Shown here: in pieces, positions 9,453-18,793 of the stretch | How the letters are laid out: the number at the start of each line of letters is the position of its first letter | How positions within the stretch are numbered: position 1 is the first letter of the stretch | NCBI RefSeq assembly: GCF_904846675.1 | Contig: NZ_CAJHBT010000006.1 | Span: 61,005 to 125,004 of the forward strand | DNA length: 64,000 bases | Direction: 5' to 3' | Origin: Psychrobacter urativorans | Lineage (GTDB): Bacteria > Pseudomonadota > Gammaproteobacteria > Pseudomonadales > Moraxellaceae | Notes under the pieces: model-generated | Database searches by the model: none | Seen by the model: the letters and a program-made list of their open reading frames with translations, nothing else | Told to the model about the DNA's origin: nothing | Program-made: the position numbers and the translations under genes

Positions 9453-10313
9453 ATGGCTAATCAAAATCCAACACAAGTATCAATGCGCGACTTATTACAA
9501 GCCGGCGCTCACTTTGGTCACCAAACACGTTTCTGGAACCCAAAAATGGGTCCTTATATCTTTGGTGCGCGTAACAAAATTCATATTATCAATCTAGAGC
9601 ACACCGTAAAAGCCTTCAACGAAGCGCTAAACTACGTAAACGGCCTAGCTAGCAAGAAAAACCAAGTATTGTTCGTTGGTACTAAACGCGCTGCTAGCGG
9701 TATCATACGTGAGCAAGCTTCCCGCGCTGGTATGCCTTACGTTGACCATCGTTGGTTAGGTGGTATGTTGACTAACTGGAAAACACTACGCCAGTCAATC
9801 AATCGTCTAAAAGAGCTTGAAAAACAAGCAGAAGACGGTACTTTTGCTAAGCTTACTAAACGTGAAGCGTTAGAGCGTACTCGCGATATGGAAAAACTTG
9901 AGCGTTCACTAGGCGGTATTAAAGACATGGGCGGCCTACCTGATGCTATCTTTGTTGTCGACGTGGATCACGAAGCAATCGCCATTAAAGAAGCAAAAAA
10001 TCTAGGTATCCCAGTTATCGGTATCGTCGATACCAACTCAAACCCAGATAACGTTGACTACATCATTCCAGCCAACGACGATGCTATCCGCGCCGTATCA
10101 CTTTATGTGACTGCTATGGCTGATGCGATTATCGCTGGTAAAGAGTATGCACAGACTCAAGCCAGTGGCAAAGCTGATCAAGAGCAAGCGCCTGTTGCTG
10201 CTGATAAAGAGCCAACGCCTGTTGCTGAAGACGCAGCACCAGCTGATGCTATCGAACAGCCAGAAGAAGCCCCTGCGGTAAAAGCACCAGCCGAAGCACA
10301 AGCTGATCTATAG
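9453..10313 (+). CDS. rpsB: 30S ribosomal protein S2
   Basis: A 286-residue S2 that binds the 30S subunit at the head-body junction together with S1. The start [20 protein letters not shown] and the block [13 protein letters not shown] are diagnostic. The ATG at 9453 follows an AGGAC ribosome site; the frame extending up to 9414 is not conserved. Beyond the usual end, about 45 residues rich in Ala, Pro, Glu and Gln form an acidic low-complexity tail absent from E. coli S2. tsf follows after 204 bases, the usual rpsB-tsf pairing, with a structured intergenic region. Confidence 0.98.
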   Translation: MANQNPTQVSMRDLLQAGAHFGHQTRFWNPKMGPYIFGARNKIHIINLEHTVKAFNEALNYVNGLASKKNQVLFVGTKRAASGIIREQASRAGMPYVDHRWLGGMLTNWKTLRQSINRLKELEKQAEDGTFAKLTKREALERTRDMEKLERSLGGIKDMGGLPDAIFVVDVDHEAIAIKEAKNLGIPVIGIVDTNSNPDNVDYIIPANDDAIRAVSLYVTAMADAIIAGKEYAQTQASGKADQEQAPVAADKEPTPVAEDAAPADAIEQPEEAPAVKAPAEAQADL

Positions 10314-10326
10314 GAGTTAGCAACTG

Positions 10327-10435
10327 ACGGTATAAAAAAGGATGCCTTGATAGTTGGCTTATCAGCATCCATATATACCGTTAGTAAGCAAGTATAAACA
10401 GATAATAGGCATGATGTAGTTTTACTCGTCATGCC
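10327..10435 (+). promoter_or_regulatory. Structured rpsB-tsf intergenic RNA (two hairpins)
   Basis: An outer stem ACGGTATA (10327-10334) / TATACCGT (10374-10381) encloses GGATGC (10340-10345) / GCATCC (10365-10370) and TGATA (10348-10352) / TATCA (10360-10364). A second hairpin GGCATGATG / CGTCATGCC spans 10408-10435. There is no long T-run, so partial termination, pausing or RNA processing is more likely than full termination. It may set the S2 to EF-Ts ratio. Confidence 0.55.
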
Positions 10436-10457
10436 TTCTTGTTAATACGTCACACAG

Positions 10458-10491
10458 AATTTAAGCATCTCCTAAATTTAAGCATCTCCTA
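10458..10491 (+). repeat. Perfect 17-base tandem duplication before tsf
   Basis: The unit AATTTAAGCATCTCCTA occurs twice back to back (10458-10474 and 10475-10491), ending 26 bases before the tsf start. It is not itself the ribosome site, since GAGGTAAC at 10506-10513 is. Confidence 0.9.
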
Positions 10492-10517
10492 TACGTAACA
10501 ATACTGAGGTAACTCTT

Positions 10518-11402
10518 ATGACACAAGTAAAAGTATCTGCCAAAATGGTAAAAGAATTGCGTGACCGTACTGGTCTGGGCATGATGGAATGTAAAAAAGC
10601 CTTAGAAGAATCAAATGGTGATGTCGAAACTGCCATTGACAACCTACGCAAGTCGGGTCAAGCAAAAGCAGCTAAAAAAGCGGGTAATATTGCCGCTGAT
10701 GGCGCTATCATTATCGCTCAAGGTGATAACAAGGCATTCCTACTAGAAGTTAACTGCCAAACTGACTTTGTAGCAAAAGACGATAGCTTCACCGCTTTTG
10801 CAGAAAAAGTGGCTAATATTGCGCTAGAAAACGACACGACTGATGTTGCTGCTATCGCTGAATTGCCTTATGGCGATGGTCAAACTGTCGAAGAAGCTCG
10901 CGTATCTTTGGTTCAAAAAATCGGTGAAAATATTCAGATCCGCCGTGTTGAAACGCTTGAAGGCGCTAACATCGCATCATACCGTCACGGTCTACGTATC
11001 GGTGTGGTGGTATCATTTGAAGGCGGCAATGCAGACACCGGTAAAAACCTCGCTATGCATATCGCTGCATTCAACCCTGTTGCAGTAGATGATCAAGACG
11101 TAGCGGCTGATGTACTGGCACGCGAAAAGGACATTATCGAAGCCAAAGCAAAAGAATCTGGCAAACCTGATAACATCGTTGAAAAAATGATTGAAGGTGG
11201 CCTACGTAAGTACCTAGACGAAGTCACTTTACTACGTCAGCCATACGTTATGGACAATGACAAAAAGGTCGGTGACGTATTGAAAGCTGAAGGCGTAAAA
11301 GTGCTGGGCTTTAAACGTTTAGAAGTCGGCGAAGGTATTGAGAAAAAACAAGAAGACTTCGCGGCTGAAGTTGCGGCTACGCAAGCATCAGCTAACAAGT
11401 AA
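10518..11402 (+). CDS. tsf: Elongation factor Ts
   Basis: A 294-residue EF-Ts, the guanine nucleotide exchange factor for EF-Tu. The N-terminal UBA-like module ([19 protein letters not shown]) and the core motif [16 protein letters not shown], whose TDFVA segment contacts the EF-Tu magnesium site, are both present. Length matches the family. An AGGTAA ribosome site precedes the ATG at 10518. It is the second gene of the rpsB-tsf unit, and a strong terminator follows. Its partner gene tuf lies at the other end of the window. Confidence 0.98.
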   Translation: MTQVKVSAKMVKELRDRTGLGMMECKKALEESNGDVETAIDNLRKSGQAKAAKKAGNIAADGAIIIAQGDNKAFLLEVNCQTDFVAKDDSFTAFAEKVANIALENDTTDVAAIAELPYGDGQTVEEARVSLVQKIGENIQIRRVETLEGANIASYRHGLRIGVVVSFEGGNADTGKNLAMHIAAFNPVAVDDQDVAADVLAREKDIIEAKAKESGKPDNIVEKMIEGGLRKYLDEVTLLRQPYVMDNDKKVGDVLKAEGVKVLGFKRLEVGEGIEKKQEDFAAEVAATQASANK

Positions 11403-11426
11403 GTCTTGATTGAATCTTTATAGCAT

Positions 11427-11460
11427 AAAAAAGCCCGTTAAGTAAATAACGGGCTTTTTT
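11427..11460. terminator. Bidirectional terminator between tsf and the lytic transglycosylase gene
   Basis: AAAAAAGCCCGTTA pairs with TAACGGGCTTTTTT around a short loop, so it works on both strands for the convergent genes. Confidence 0.9.
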
Positions 11461-11505
11461 ATGTCTGTCGTTCAAGCATTTTCTGCTCGGTTTAGGTGCT
11501 CTAAA

Positions 11506-12306
11506 TTAGCGTAAGGCGGCGTAAGCTGAATTGGCATAACTGGCGCTACTGCCATTGCTGCTAGTGCCATAACTGACGGTTTGCATCGCACCGCCATCGA
11601 CACTCGCATTGCTAGCGCTCATGGTATTGCCAGACAGTGCTGAATCATTCTTATATAAACTATTATAGCGGCTCATGACTCTCTTAACATAATTGCGCGT
11701 TTCTTTGAACGGCGGTATACCTTTATACTTATCGACGTTACCTTCACCGGCGTTATAACCGGCTACTGCAAACTCTACATTGTTATTAAAGCGGCGCATG
11801 AGCCAAGCAATATATTTGGCTGAGCCTTCGATATTTTCGGCTGGATTCCATGCATTGCTGACTTTAAAGCGCCGCGCCGTCGCTGGCATCAATTGCATAA
11901 GACCTTGGGCACCAACAGGGGAGCGGGCATTAGGATTAAAGGCCGACTCTGTATGCATCATGGCTTTTAATAGCCCAGGATCAACGCCATGGCGTGCTGA
12001 TGAATCACGAATATAGGAATCATAAGCATTGCGGCTACCACTATTACTCGCAGCGCTATTACCATAATTTCTAGCTACACTGCTACCATAGTTATTTGAG
12101 TTTTTATAGTAGGTAGTTTTTACTTTTTTAGTAAACTTATCAAAACTACCGCTGGGATTGACATTAGTGAGTAGTACTTGACCGACCTTATCTTTATATA
12201 TGTACATATTACCAGCTTGCGCGCTTACAGCTACCGTAGATAGGGCAATAGTGGTTAATAAAATAGGAGACAGGCAACGACTAAATAAGGTGGCAATATT
12301 TATCAT
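11506..12306 (-). CDS. Exported lytic murein transglycosylase (SLT domain) with DUF4124-like N-terminus
   Basis: A 266-residue periplasmic protein. The ATG at 12306 is chosen because it gives a signal peptide (hydrophobic CLSPILLTTIALSTVAVS, cleavage near residue 31); the longer frame up to 12405 adds 33 polar residues. After the signal comes a short DUF4124-like strand (MYIYKDKVGQVLLTN), a Tyr/Ser/Asn-rich linker, then the SLT fold: catalytic Glu120 in MMHTESAFNP, followed by SPVGAQGLMQLMPATARR and AGYNAGEGNV. Such enzymes cleave MurNAc-GlcNAc bonds to form 1,6-anhydromuropeptides during wall remodelling. The Ser/Ala-rich tail is low complexity. No secretion-system genes are adjacent, so a housekeeping role is likely. 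Confidence 0.88.
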   Translation of the reverse strand: MINIATLFSRCLSPILLTTIALSTVAVSAQAGNMYIYKDKVGQVLLTNVNPSGSFDKFTKKVKTTYYKNSNNYGSSVARNYGNSAASNSGSRNAYDSYIRDSSARHGVDPGLLKAMMHTESAFNPNARSPVGAQGLMQLMPATARRFKVSNAWNPAENIEGSAKYIAWLMRRFNNNVEFAVAGYNAGEGNVDKYKGIPPFKETRNYVKRVMSRYNSLYKNDSALSGNTMSASNASVDGGAMQTVSYGTSSNGSSASYANSAYAALR

Positions 12307-12655
12307 AGAGAGTTCACTTTTTATCGGATAATAGCAAATAGCTTTGCTTATAGGCGCATCAAAGCGGTTATCGTGATTGTCTGTATGAATGCCATTTCCC
12401 GACAAAAATCACATTTAACAAGAAACCACTTACAATAGATACAAAAAATAATACTGGCTTACTATAGCATAAAATGAATTTTTGCCCCACAAGAATAATT
12501 GGGAATACTACTAAAGCTACTTTTTAATTGTAAAAAAGTTCAAAGAAATCAAAATGCTAAGGACATTGGTTCTAAGGTTAAGTCTAAAACTGTTAGTTGT
12601 TATTCATGTTAGCTAGCGTCATAAAGGATAATTAAATGAGGCTAAATAAGCTTAA
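12307..12655. other. Intergenic region without recognised features
   Basis: AT-rich spacer holding the promoter region of the transglycosylase gene and the 3' flank of the lrgB-like gene. I see no gene, RNA or clear terminator. Confidence 0.5.
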
Positions 12656-13345
12656 TTAAATACCTGTCGCACTAATAAATATTGGCACCCAAACAGCAGT
12701 GAGTAGGCCATTAACTGCCAAACCAAACGCCGCATAGCGTCCAGCAGTAGGACTAATTTGCCAAGCTTCAACCGTACCAAAAGCATGAGCTGCAAGTCCT
12801 AATGCCAAACCTTTTGCACGATCGTCACTGATACCGCGAAATAAGAATCGTGCTAAAGTTGCACCTATTAGACCGGAGACAATAATAATTAGGTTGGCCA
12901 TCGCTAATGGTGCTTTAATTAAACTGGCCACACTCAGACCAATCGGCGTGGTCACTGAGCGCGTGGCAAACGCCAGTATAGTGTCGTGGCTGAGTGAGAA
13001 CATATAAGCCAATGACATCGGTAATAATGCGCCAACCACACTAGCAATCAATACAATGAATGACAGACGCTTAACGGGTAGACCTTTAAAATTCATGGCA
13101 GCAAGCGGTATTGCAAGCAGCACAGTTACGTAACCTAAGAGATAGTCAAATATCGGTTTGGCAACGCTGTAGTAATTATTATAATCCCACTGAAAAATAA
13201 ACAAAAATACGATGACCAATACTATAGCGGTGATGACCATCGGCAGGCCCGGCAGCCGCCGCGCCAGTATACGTGCAGAAACGTGTGCCGCTAGCGTTAA
13301 TAATATCGCAGCGATGGTGGTAATAATCACATTACTAAAGCTCAT
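12656..13345 (-). CDS. lrgB: LrgB/CidB family membrane protein
   Basis: A 229-residue protein with six to seven hydrophobic segments and the LrgB signature (RSVTTPIGLSVA, ISDDRAKGLALGLAAHAFGT). LrgB works with LrgA; the pair has been tied to murein hydrolase control in Staphylococcus and to pyruvate or glycolate export in other bacteria and plastids. It starts two bases after the lrgA-like gene ends, so they are translationally coupled. No LytSR regulator is nearby. Which of the proposed functions applies cannot be told from sequence. Confidence 0.85.
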   Translation of the reverse strand: MSFSNVIITTIAAILLTLAAHVSARILARRLPGLPMVITAIVLVIVFLFIFQWDYNNYYSVAKPIFDYLLGYVTVLLAIPLAAMNFKGLPVKRLSFIVLIASVVGALLPMSLAYMFSLSHDTILAFATRSVTTPIGLSVASLIKAPLAMANLIIIVSGLIGATLARFLFRGISDDRAKGLALGLAAHAFGTVEAWQISPTAGRYAAFGLAVNGLLTAVWVPIFISATGI

Positions 13346-13347
13346 GA

Positions 13348-13776
13348 CTACCCCTTCTGTTCAGAGACATTATCAGCATCAGGATCAGCCGTGTTACTCA
13401 ACCAGTGGTTGGCGAGTATTCCTAGACCCCAAAGAGGTATCAGTGTACTGATTGCCATGGTTAGCATGACGCCCCAAAGCTCATCGCCTAAGGCAAAGAG
13501 CAATATGCCTGCACCAGCTGATACTGGCAAAAACGCAAAGCCGCTATCTACCAATAACATATTACTCGCTTTAGTCAGCCAGCTTGGTAAGCCTTTAATT
13601 AGTCGCCATGTTATCAAAATCAAAAACATCGCCACCATACCAACCACATTGGCCGCTTTTGCGATGCCCAATAAATCACAAACGACGACCGCTGATTCAC
13701 GCACTACAATGACTATAATCAGCGTCAATATTAAAGCAATCCATAATGGCAGTTCGGAAGAATAGGTAGGCTTCAT
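13348..13776 (-). CDS. lrgA: LrgA/CidA-like membrane protein
   Basis: A 142-residue protein of four or five transmembrane segments lying immediately upstream of the lrgB-like gene. Typical features are the hydrophobic stretch ending ANVVGMVAMFLILITWRLIK and LLVDSGFAFLPVSAGAGILL, the latter close to the conserved LrgA FVPAGVG-like loop. The start at 13776 is chosen because AAGGA lies 6 bases upstream of this ATG, while the ATG two codons earlier abuts the AAGGA. It is longer and more diverged than typical LrgA, so the assignment leans partly on the coupled lrgB partner. Confidence 0.75.
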   Translation of the reverse strand: MKPTYSSELPLWIALILTLIIVIVVRESAVVVCDLLGIAKAANVVGMVAMFLILITWRLIKGLPSWLTKASNMLLVDSGFAFLPVSAGAGILLFALGDELWGVMLTMAISTLIPLWGLGILANHWLSNTADPDADNVSEQKG

Positions 13777-14222
13777 AAGCATTCCTTGCCAAGTTGACAA
13801 TCAGTGAGAGAGTTTATAAACCTATAAGATAGGGTGTAACGTCATTAGCGCAGAAGGCCATGGTTTAGAGTATTGTATTGATTATAGATAGTAAAGAATA
13901 AAGAGCAATCAATAAAGACTTACGTTGACTTTGTTCGCTCGTTTTCTTTGATTATATAGCGTATAGGGCAGCGAATAAACCTACTTTCGGGTAAGATTTG
14001 ATAGCAAAGTTAGGACCGAATTGAGGTTTTAAGCGCTATTGATATAAAAATATATTTAATTGGTAATGAAAAATACATTAAAAAATGGATTGAATACGTT
14101 AGCCAAAGTTCAGCTCGTACACTCAATCCATCATTAAATAAAGTTACCATTTAGGCTTAGGGATAACTTGCTGTATTGGTATCGTTCTCAGAACTAATAT
14201 CAACCTCAGTATCAGCCATTCT
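13777..14222. other. Intergenic region between lrgA-like gene and hflX
   Basis: Holds the lrgAB promoter region and the hflX terminator. A 20-codon minus-strand frame (14157-14219) starts 4 bases after the hflX stop but has no independent support. Confidence 0.5.
14080..14131 (-). terminator. Terminator downstream of hflX
   Basis: ATGGATTGA (14085-14093) pairs with TCAATCCAT (14123-14131), with a further TACG/CGTA pair inside. On the minus strand the second arm is followed by a run of T. Confidence 0.65.
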
Positions 14223-15626
14223 TTATTCTGCTAAATAACCATCATCGGTTAGTAGTTCTTCAACCTCATCTGTATCGTTTTTCTTATCTTTATCGCCTTT
14301 TTCAAAATGCTCTAAGATTGGCAATAATAGTGTTGCTTGGGCTAATGGCAATACATCTAATGGTGAGATATTTGATTGACCTAATAGCTGTTGTAGTCTA
14401 TCGCTCGGCAGACGAATGGTTAAGCACTCGTGCCCCGTATCGTCATAACTTTCTTCCAAGATAACACCCAGCTCATATAAGGTATTTTTGAACTGACCAG
14501 CATTATAAGGTAGGGTCAAATCAAAGGTAGTTAGCGTACCGGTCAGCAGTTGTTGTACCGCCAATGATAGCTCTTCCATACCGAGATTGTCTCTAGATGA
14601 TACATAAACGCGATTGGGCTGGCCCTCGCTAGCATAACCTATGTGTGCAGGCTCATCAGTCAAATCAATTTTATTATAAATATTGAGGACCGGCACATCA
14701 TTATCAATCTCAGCCAACACATCCTTGACCGCTTGGATTTGCTCATGCATATCCTCACTGGCGGAATCAATAACGTGCAATAGCAAGTCAGCCTCTAGGG
14801 TCTCCTCCAAAGTGGCATGAAAGGACTCGACCAATTCATGGGGCAAGTGACGTACGAAACCCACGGTATCGACCAAAACCACTCGACCAACGCCTTGCCA
14901 ATCCAAGCGCCGTAAAGTGGGGTCCAAGGTAGCAAATAGCTTATCAGCGGCGTAAATATTCTCATCGACTAAGCGATTAAATAATGTCGATTTGCCGGCG
15001 TTGGTATAGCCGACTAATGAGATAGTAGGTACGTCTGACTTTTGTCGTCTTGCTCGACCTTGGGCGCGGGTTTGCCTTACTTTATCAAGTTTGGTTTTAA
15101 GCTGTGTTACGCGCACTTGCAATAAGCGACGGTCAGTTTCAAGCTGGGTTTCACCAGGGCCACGAAGACCGATACCCCCTTTTTGGCGTTCCAAATGCGT
15201 CCAACCCCGTACTAGGCGGGTTGATAAATGGTTGAGCTGTGCGAGCTCTACTTGCAGCTTACCTTCATAGGTACGCGCACGCTGAGCGAAAATATCTAAA
15301 ATAAGACCAGTACGGTCGAGGACGCGGCATTGAATCAGTGCTTCAAGGTTACGTTCTTGCGATGGGGATAAGCTGTGATTAAAAAGGACGATATCAGCAT
15401 CATATTCACTGACCAATTCAGCGATCTCTTGCGCTTTACCGCTACCAACGAAATATTTGGCATCAGGTCGTAGACGCGAGCCGGTTACCAGCGCCAAACG
15501 ATCTGCGCCTGCTGAGTCTGCTAACAGCTCAAATTCGCCTAGATCATCAGGATCTTGCATTTGGCGGATGTCTAAATGTACTAAAATGGCGCGCTCGCCA
15601 CCTTCATGTCTTTCAAAATATTCCAA
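14223..15626 (-). CDS. hflX: Ribosome-associated GTPase HflX
   Basis: A 467-residue P-loop GTPase. The N-terminal HflX domain carries the family block GGIGLRGPGETQLETDRR. The G motifs follow: G1 GYTNAGKST (206-214), G3 DTVGF and G4 NKID. HflX binds stalled 50S/70S ribosomes and splits them after heat or antibiotic stress. The tail is longer than in E. coli and ends in Asp/Glu/Lys-rich residues. The start is a TTG at 15626; a GTG three codons further upstream is possible, and neither has a strong ribosome site. It is not beside hfq here, unlike the hfq-hflX arrangement of many gammaproteobacteria. Confidence 0.95.
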   Translation of the reverse strand: MEYFERHEGGERAILVHLDIRQMQDPDDLGEFELLADSAGADRLALVTGSRLRPDAKYFVGSGKAQEIAELVSEYDADIVLFNHSLSPSQERNLEALIQCRVLDRTGLILDIFAQRARTYEGKLQVELAQLNHLSTRLVRGWTHLERQKGGIGLRGPGETQLETDRRLLQVRVTQLKTKLDKVRQTRAQGRARRQKSDVPTISLVGYTNAGKSTLFNRLVDENIYAADKLFATLDPTLRRLDWQGVGRVVLVDTVGFVRHLPHELVESFHATLEETLEADLLLHVIDSASEDMHEQIQAVKDVLAEIDNDVPVLNIYNKIDLTDEPAHIGYASEGQPNRVYVSSRDNLGMEELSLAVQQLLTGTLTTFDLTLPYNAGQFKNTLYELGVILEESYDDTGHECLTIRLPSDRLQQLLGQSNISPLDVLPLAQATLLLPILEHFEKGDKDKKNDTDEVEELLTDDGYLAE

Positions 15627-15990
15627 AGAGTATCACCTATCAATTAAGTAAATTAATTATAAAAGTAGCATTCAGTTAACAACTTATATATGGCCTTATT
15701 ACTTGATATTAAAGGGTGTTCGTGCAATTAGCGATAGTTTTATGTTACAGCCTTTATTAATGGATAGGCTGTTATTAAAGGGTATGGTATTAATGCTACG
15801 GCATTGACTATAGAGATTTGCAGACAATACTTCTTAAGGTTATAAAATAAGGCAAATGTAAATAAAGAATAATAACGGTCAGGAAGCTAAAACCAATGAG
15901 CAGAAACTGAGTGAACAAATCGTCACTGATTAGTAGAATTTTGCTATACTTATGGCGTTTTTTACAGATATTCAACCGCGAGGGATACAG
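15627..15990. other. Divergent promoter region hflX / acyltransferase
   Basis: 364 bases between divergent genes. No gene or RNA recognised; it must contain both promoters. Confidence 0.5.
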
Positions 15991-16806
15991 ATGCGCGACT
16001 CTAAGTCAGGCTTTTCGCTTAAACAACAATTAGGCCGTGGTAAGAAAATTGCTGGCATGACCACCACTATTGCGGGTGGTATGCGCACAGCAAAGCGTAT
16101 TGGTGCTTTTCGGGAACCACCACGTGAAAAGCTACCGCGCTATATCCAAACCTTTTGTCGTAAGATGGCAGGTTCCTTTGGAGTCAAAGTGGTGCCGGTC
16201 GAGCCCGTACCGCAGCATCATGGTTTGTGGGTGTCTAATCATGTGTCGTGGATGGATATTCCGGTAGTGGGTAGCGTCAGTCCTGCTTTTTTCTTATCAA
16301 AAGCTGAGATTGGCGATTGGCCAATATTTGGTAAGCTGGTTCATGCCGCAGGGACGCTATTTATCCAGCGTGGTTCCGGAGATGTGGGATCGGTAGCCAC
16401 GCAGATAGCCAGCTTTTTGACGGAAGGCTATTCGGTGATATTCTTCCCAGAAGCCACGACCACTGATGGCAAAAAGATTAAGCGTATTCATGGTGTGCTG
16501 TTGCAAGCAGCGATAGATGCTAAAGTACCGGTTCAGCCATTGGTGCTGTGCTACGTCAATAAAGACGGCACCCTTAGTGAGGAGCTGCCTTATTATGGCA
16601 AACTGACTATGAAAGCTAGCATTAAGCGCGTGCTTGATAGTAAAGATGTGACCGCCTATGTATTGCCGCTTGAGCCATTAGATCCAAACGGTCATACAAA
16701 AAGCGAGCTGACCAATTTGTTACAAAAACGTATGCAAGATGGCCTAGCAGAGTTGCATGCGCGGGTATTAATTACACCTGTTAATGTACCAGCATCCATT
16801 TTATAA
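15991..16806 (+). CDS. plsC: PlsC-type 1-acyl-sn-glycerol-3-phosphate acyltransferase
   Basis: A 271-residue acyltransferase transferring an acyl chain to a glycerolipid at the inner membrane. The catalytic HX4D motif is NHVSWMD (His84, Asp89), and the substrate-binding block is FFPEATTTDG, a variant of the usual PEGT. The ATG at 15991 is chosen because GAGGGA precedes it; the frame reaches to 15952 but that part looks like leader. The sequence resembles lyso-ornithine lipid acyltransferase OlsA nearly as much as PlsC, so the acceptor (lysophosphatidate or lyso-ornithine lipid) is uncertain. It is monocistronic. Confidence 0.8.
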   Translation: MRDSKSGFSLKQQLGRGKKIAGMTTTIAGGMRTAKRIGAFREPPREKLPRYIQTFCRKMAGSFGVKVVPVEPVPQHHGLWVSNHVSWMDIPVVGSVSPAFFLSKAEIGDWPIFGKLVHAAGTLFIQRGSGDVGSVATQIASFLTEGYSVIFFPEATTTDGKKIKRIHGVLLQAAIDAKVPVQPLVLCYVNKDGTLSEELPYYGKLTMKASIKRVLDSKDVTAYVLPLEPLDPNGHTKSELTNLLQKRMQDGLAELHARVLITPVNVPASIL

Positions 16807-16860
16807 TCTGTGCCATAAACTATCGGGCTGGTTATAAAAAACAGCTAAGTTGAATAATAA

Positions 16861-16895
16861 AAAAGGCGTCAATCATAACGATTGACGCCTTTTTG
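16861..16895. terminator. Bidirectional terminator between acyltransferase and aldo/keto reductase genes
   Basis: GGCGTCAATC (16865-16874) pairs perfectly with GATTGACGCC (16880-16889), flanked by A-run and T-run. Confidence 0.92.
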
Positions 16896-16948
16896 TATGG
16901 TGTTAATTCAATACAGCTTTCAAGAAAGCAGCTTTTATACTAAAGCGC

Positions 16949-17989
16949 TTAAGGCGATGGGTTCGGCTGAGTAGCATGTACCGCTTCGATAGCCTCTAAC
17001 ACCTCTGCATCTAAGGTTAAATTGATGCTATCGATATTAGATTTTAACTGTTCAGTACTAGTGGCACCAATAATAGTACTAGTGACAAATGGGCGTGAAC
17101 TGACAAAGGCTAAGGCCATCTGCGCCATATCTAATCCTGCATCAGCGGCAATCTTGGCATATTGAGCAGTTGCCAACTTCGCTTCTTCATTAATATAACG
17201 CTCATAGCGATCATATTCGGTCAAACGTGCGCCGGCAGGACGTCTACCATCGAGATATTTACCAGACAATACCCCAAAGCCAAGTGGTGAATAAGCCAGT
17301 AGCCCAACATTTTCCCGATGGGATATCTCAGCCAAACCGACTTCGTATAAACGATTCAATAAACTATATGGGTTTTGGATAGTAATTGGTGCGATTAAGT
17401 TGTTTTTATCCGCCTCCCACAGATAGCGCATAATGCCCCACGGGGTATCGTTTGATAACCCATAAGCACGAATACGACCTTTTTTAATCTCATCGTTTAA
17501 AGCCTGAATGGTTTCTAAAAATGGGGTCAAATCATCTAGCGATTGTCCAGCCATGTCGCTGTCATAGCCACGCTGTCCAAAAAAGTTGGACTGCCGTTCA
17601 GGCCAATGTAGCTGATAGATGTCAATATAATCGGTCTGCAGACGCTGCAAGTTATCATCAATAGCACTGCTGATTTGCTTGATATTAAAACGGCTTTGCC
17701 CGTCACGTAAAAAGCTCATCGGTGACATTTTGCTGGCGAGTATGACTTTATCGCGCTGTTTATTTTTACTAAACCAAGTGCCTATATAACACTCAGTATC
17801 GCCCTGTTTGTCTTTATCCGGTGGTGACGGGTACATCTCGGCCGTATCCCAAAAGTTCACACCTTCGCTCAGCGCCATATCCATCTGCGCATGTGCCTCC
17901 TCTTGGGTATTCTGCTGTCCCCATGTCATCGTCCCCAGACAAAGTTTGGAGACCTCCCCATTGATTTGCGGGAGCGTTTTATACTGCAT
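16949..17989 (-). CDS. Aldo/keto reductase, Tas-like
   Basis: A 346-residue NADPH-dependent oxidoreductase with a TIM-barrel fold. The catalytic tetrad is visible: Asp in NFWDTAEMYP with its Tyr, Lys in VILASKMSP, and His in YQLHWPER. LLAYSPLGFGVLSGKYL and STIIGATSTEQLKSNI line the cofactor site. The N-terminus (MQYKTLPQINGEVSKLCLGT) and overall length match E. coli Tas and its relatives. The ATG has a strong AAGGAGAT ribosome site. The substrate is unknown. Confidence 0.88.
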   Translation of the reverse strand: MQYKTLPQINGEVSKLCLGTMTWGQQNTQEEAHAQMDMALSEGVNFWDTAEMYPSPPDKDKQGDTECYIGTWFSKNKQRDKVILASKMSPMSFLRDGQSRFNIKQISSAIDDNLQRLQTDYIDIYQLHWPERQSNFFGQRGYDSDMAGQSLDDLTPFLETIQALNDEIKKGRIRAYGLSNDTPWGIMRYLWEADKNNLIAPITIQNPYSLLNRLYEVGLAEISHRENVGLLAYSPLGFGVLSGKYLDGRRPAGARLTEYDRYERYINEEAKLATAQYAKIAADAGLDMAQMALAFVSSRPFVTSTIIGATSTEQLKSNIDSINLTLDAEVLEAIEAVHATQPNPSP

Positions 17990-18113
17990 GCGGATCTCCT
18001 TTTTAGTCTTAAATAAATAGTTTTATACTAGTCGTTATTCTAAAAATGGTTTGGTCTGTTATTAGCAGCACTTAAGTCTTAGCAGCATTTGAATATTAGC
18101 TTTATTTAAGCCA

Positions 18114-18611
18114 TTACATTAATTGCACACTGGTGACTCCAGGCGGGGTAACTTTAAATATTTGGACTTTAAATAATACCGACTGTCCTGCCAGTGGATG
18201 ATTAAAATCCACTTCGACCTCATCGTCATCGATCGCGCTAATGGTACCGGGCAAGGTGTTTTTGCCTTTATCCTCAAACTCAATCAACATACCAATCTCT
18301 GGATTATCAGCGACCAGTGCAAATTGGGTACGACTGAATGTTTGGATATTGTCAGGATTCCACTCGCCAAAAGCTTGTTCAGGATCAAGGTGCGCGCTGC
18401 GCGTATCTCCAGCCCGCAGGTTCATTAGTACTTGCTCAAACCCAGGCAATAAACTCTCATCACCGATGGTTAGGGACACTGGTACGTCACGGCTAAAAGT
18501 TGAATCAATAACAGTACCGTTTTCAAGTGTGACCTCAAAATGCAACTTAATAAGGCTACCGTAAGTAATGCGCGTGTCTTCATTAGGGTTGATAAACTGA
18601 GATTCGGTCAT
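18114..18611 (-). CDS. slpA: FKBP-type peptidyl-prolyl cis-trans isomerase, SlpA-like
   Basis: A 165-residue protein matching E. coli SlpA (FkpB): GSLIKLHFEVTLENGTVIDS at the start of the FKBP fold, then the inserted-flap chaperone domain and the signature VEVDFNHPLAGQSVLFKVQI. It catalyses proline isomerisation in the cytoplasm and acts as a holdase through the flap. The ATG at 18611 is chosen over 18683 because the family begins only a few residues before this FKBP core. In many gammaproteobacteria this gene follows lspA; here the cold-shock/DUF1294 gene lies between, so the operon has been broken but the neighbourhood kept. Confidence 0.87.
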   Translation of the reverse strand: MTESQFINPNEDTRITYGSLIKLHFEVTLENGTVIDSTFSRDVPVSLTIGDESLLPGFEQVLMNLRAGDTRSAHLDPEQAFGEWNPDNIQTFSRTQFALVADNPEIGMLIEFEDKGKNTLPGTISAIDDDEVEVDFNHPLAGQSVLFKVQIFKVTPPGVTSVQLM

Positions 18612-18793
18612 GGTTATAATGCCATCTATTGGTGAGGTTGAGGAGGCAGTGCCTGAATAATAATATGAGAAATGATAAGCCATTTTATGAATGATATAAG
18701 CGCAATTAGTGTAACTTCCGTGGTTTCATTTAAGCCATATTATTCAAATAGTGTAACATGTTGAGCAATATAGAATAATTGCTTGAGGACATC

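Noticed and set aside
14157..14219. 20-codon frame directly after hflX on the minus strand
   Set aside because: Too short to support, with no family or clear ribosome site; likely incidental.
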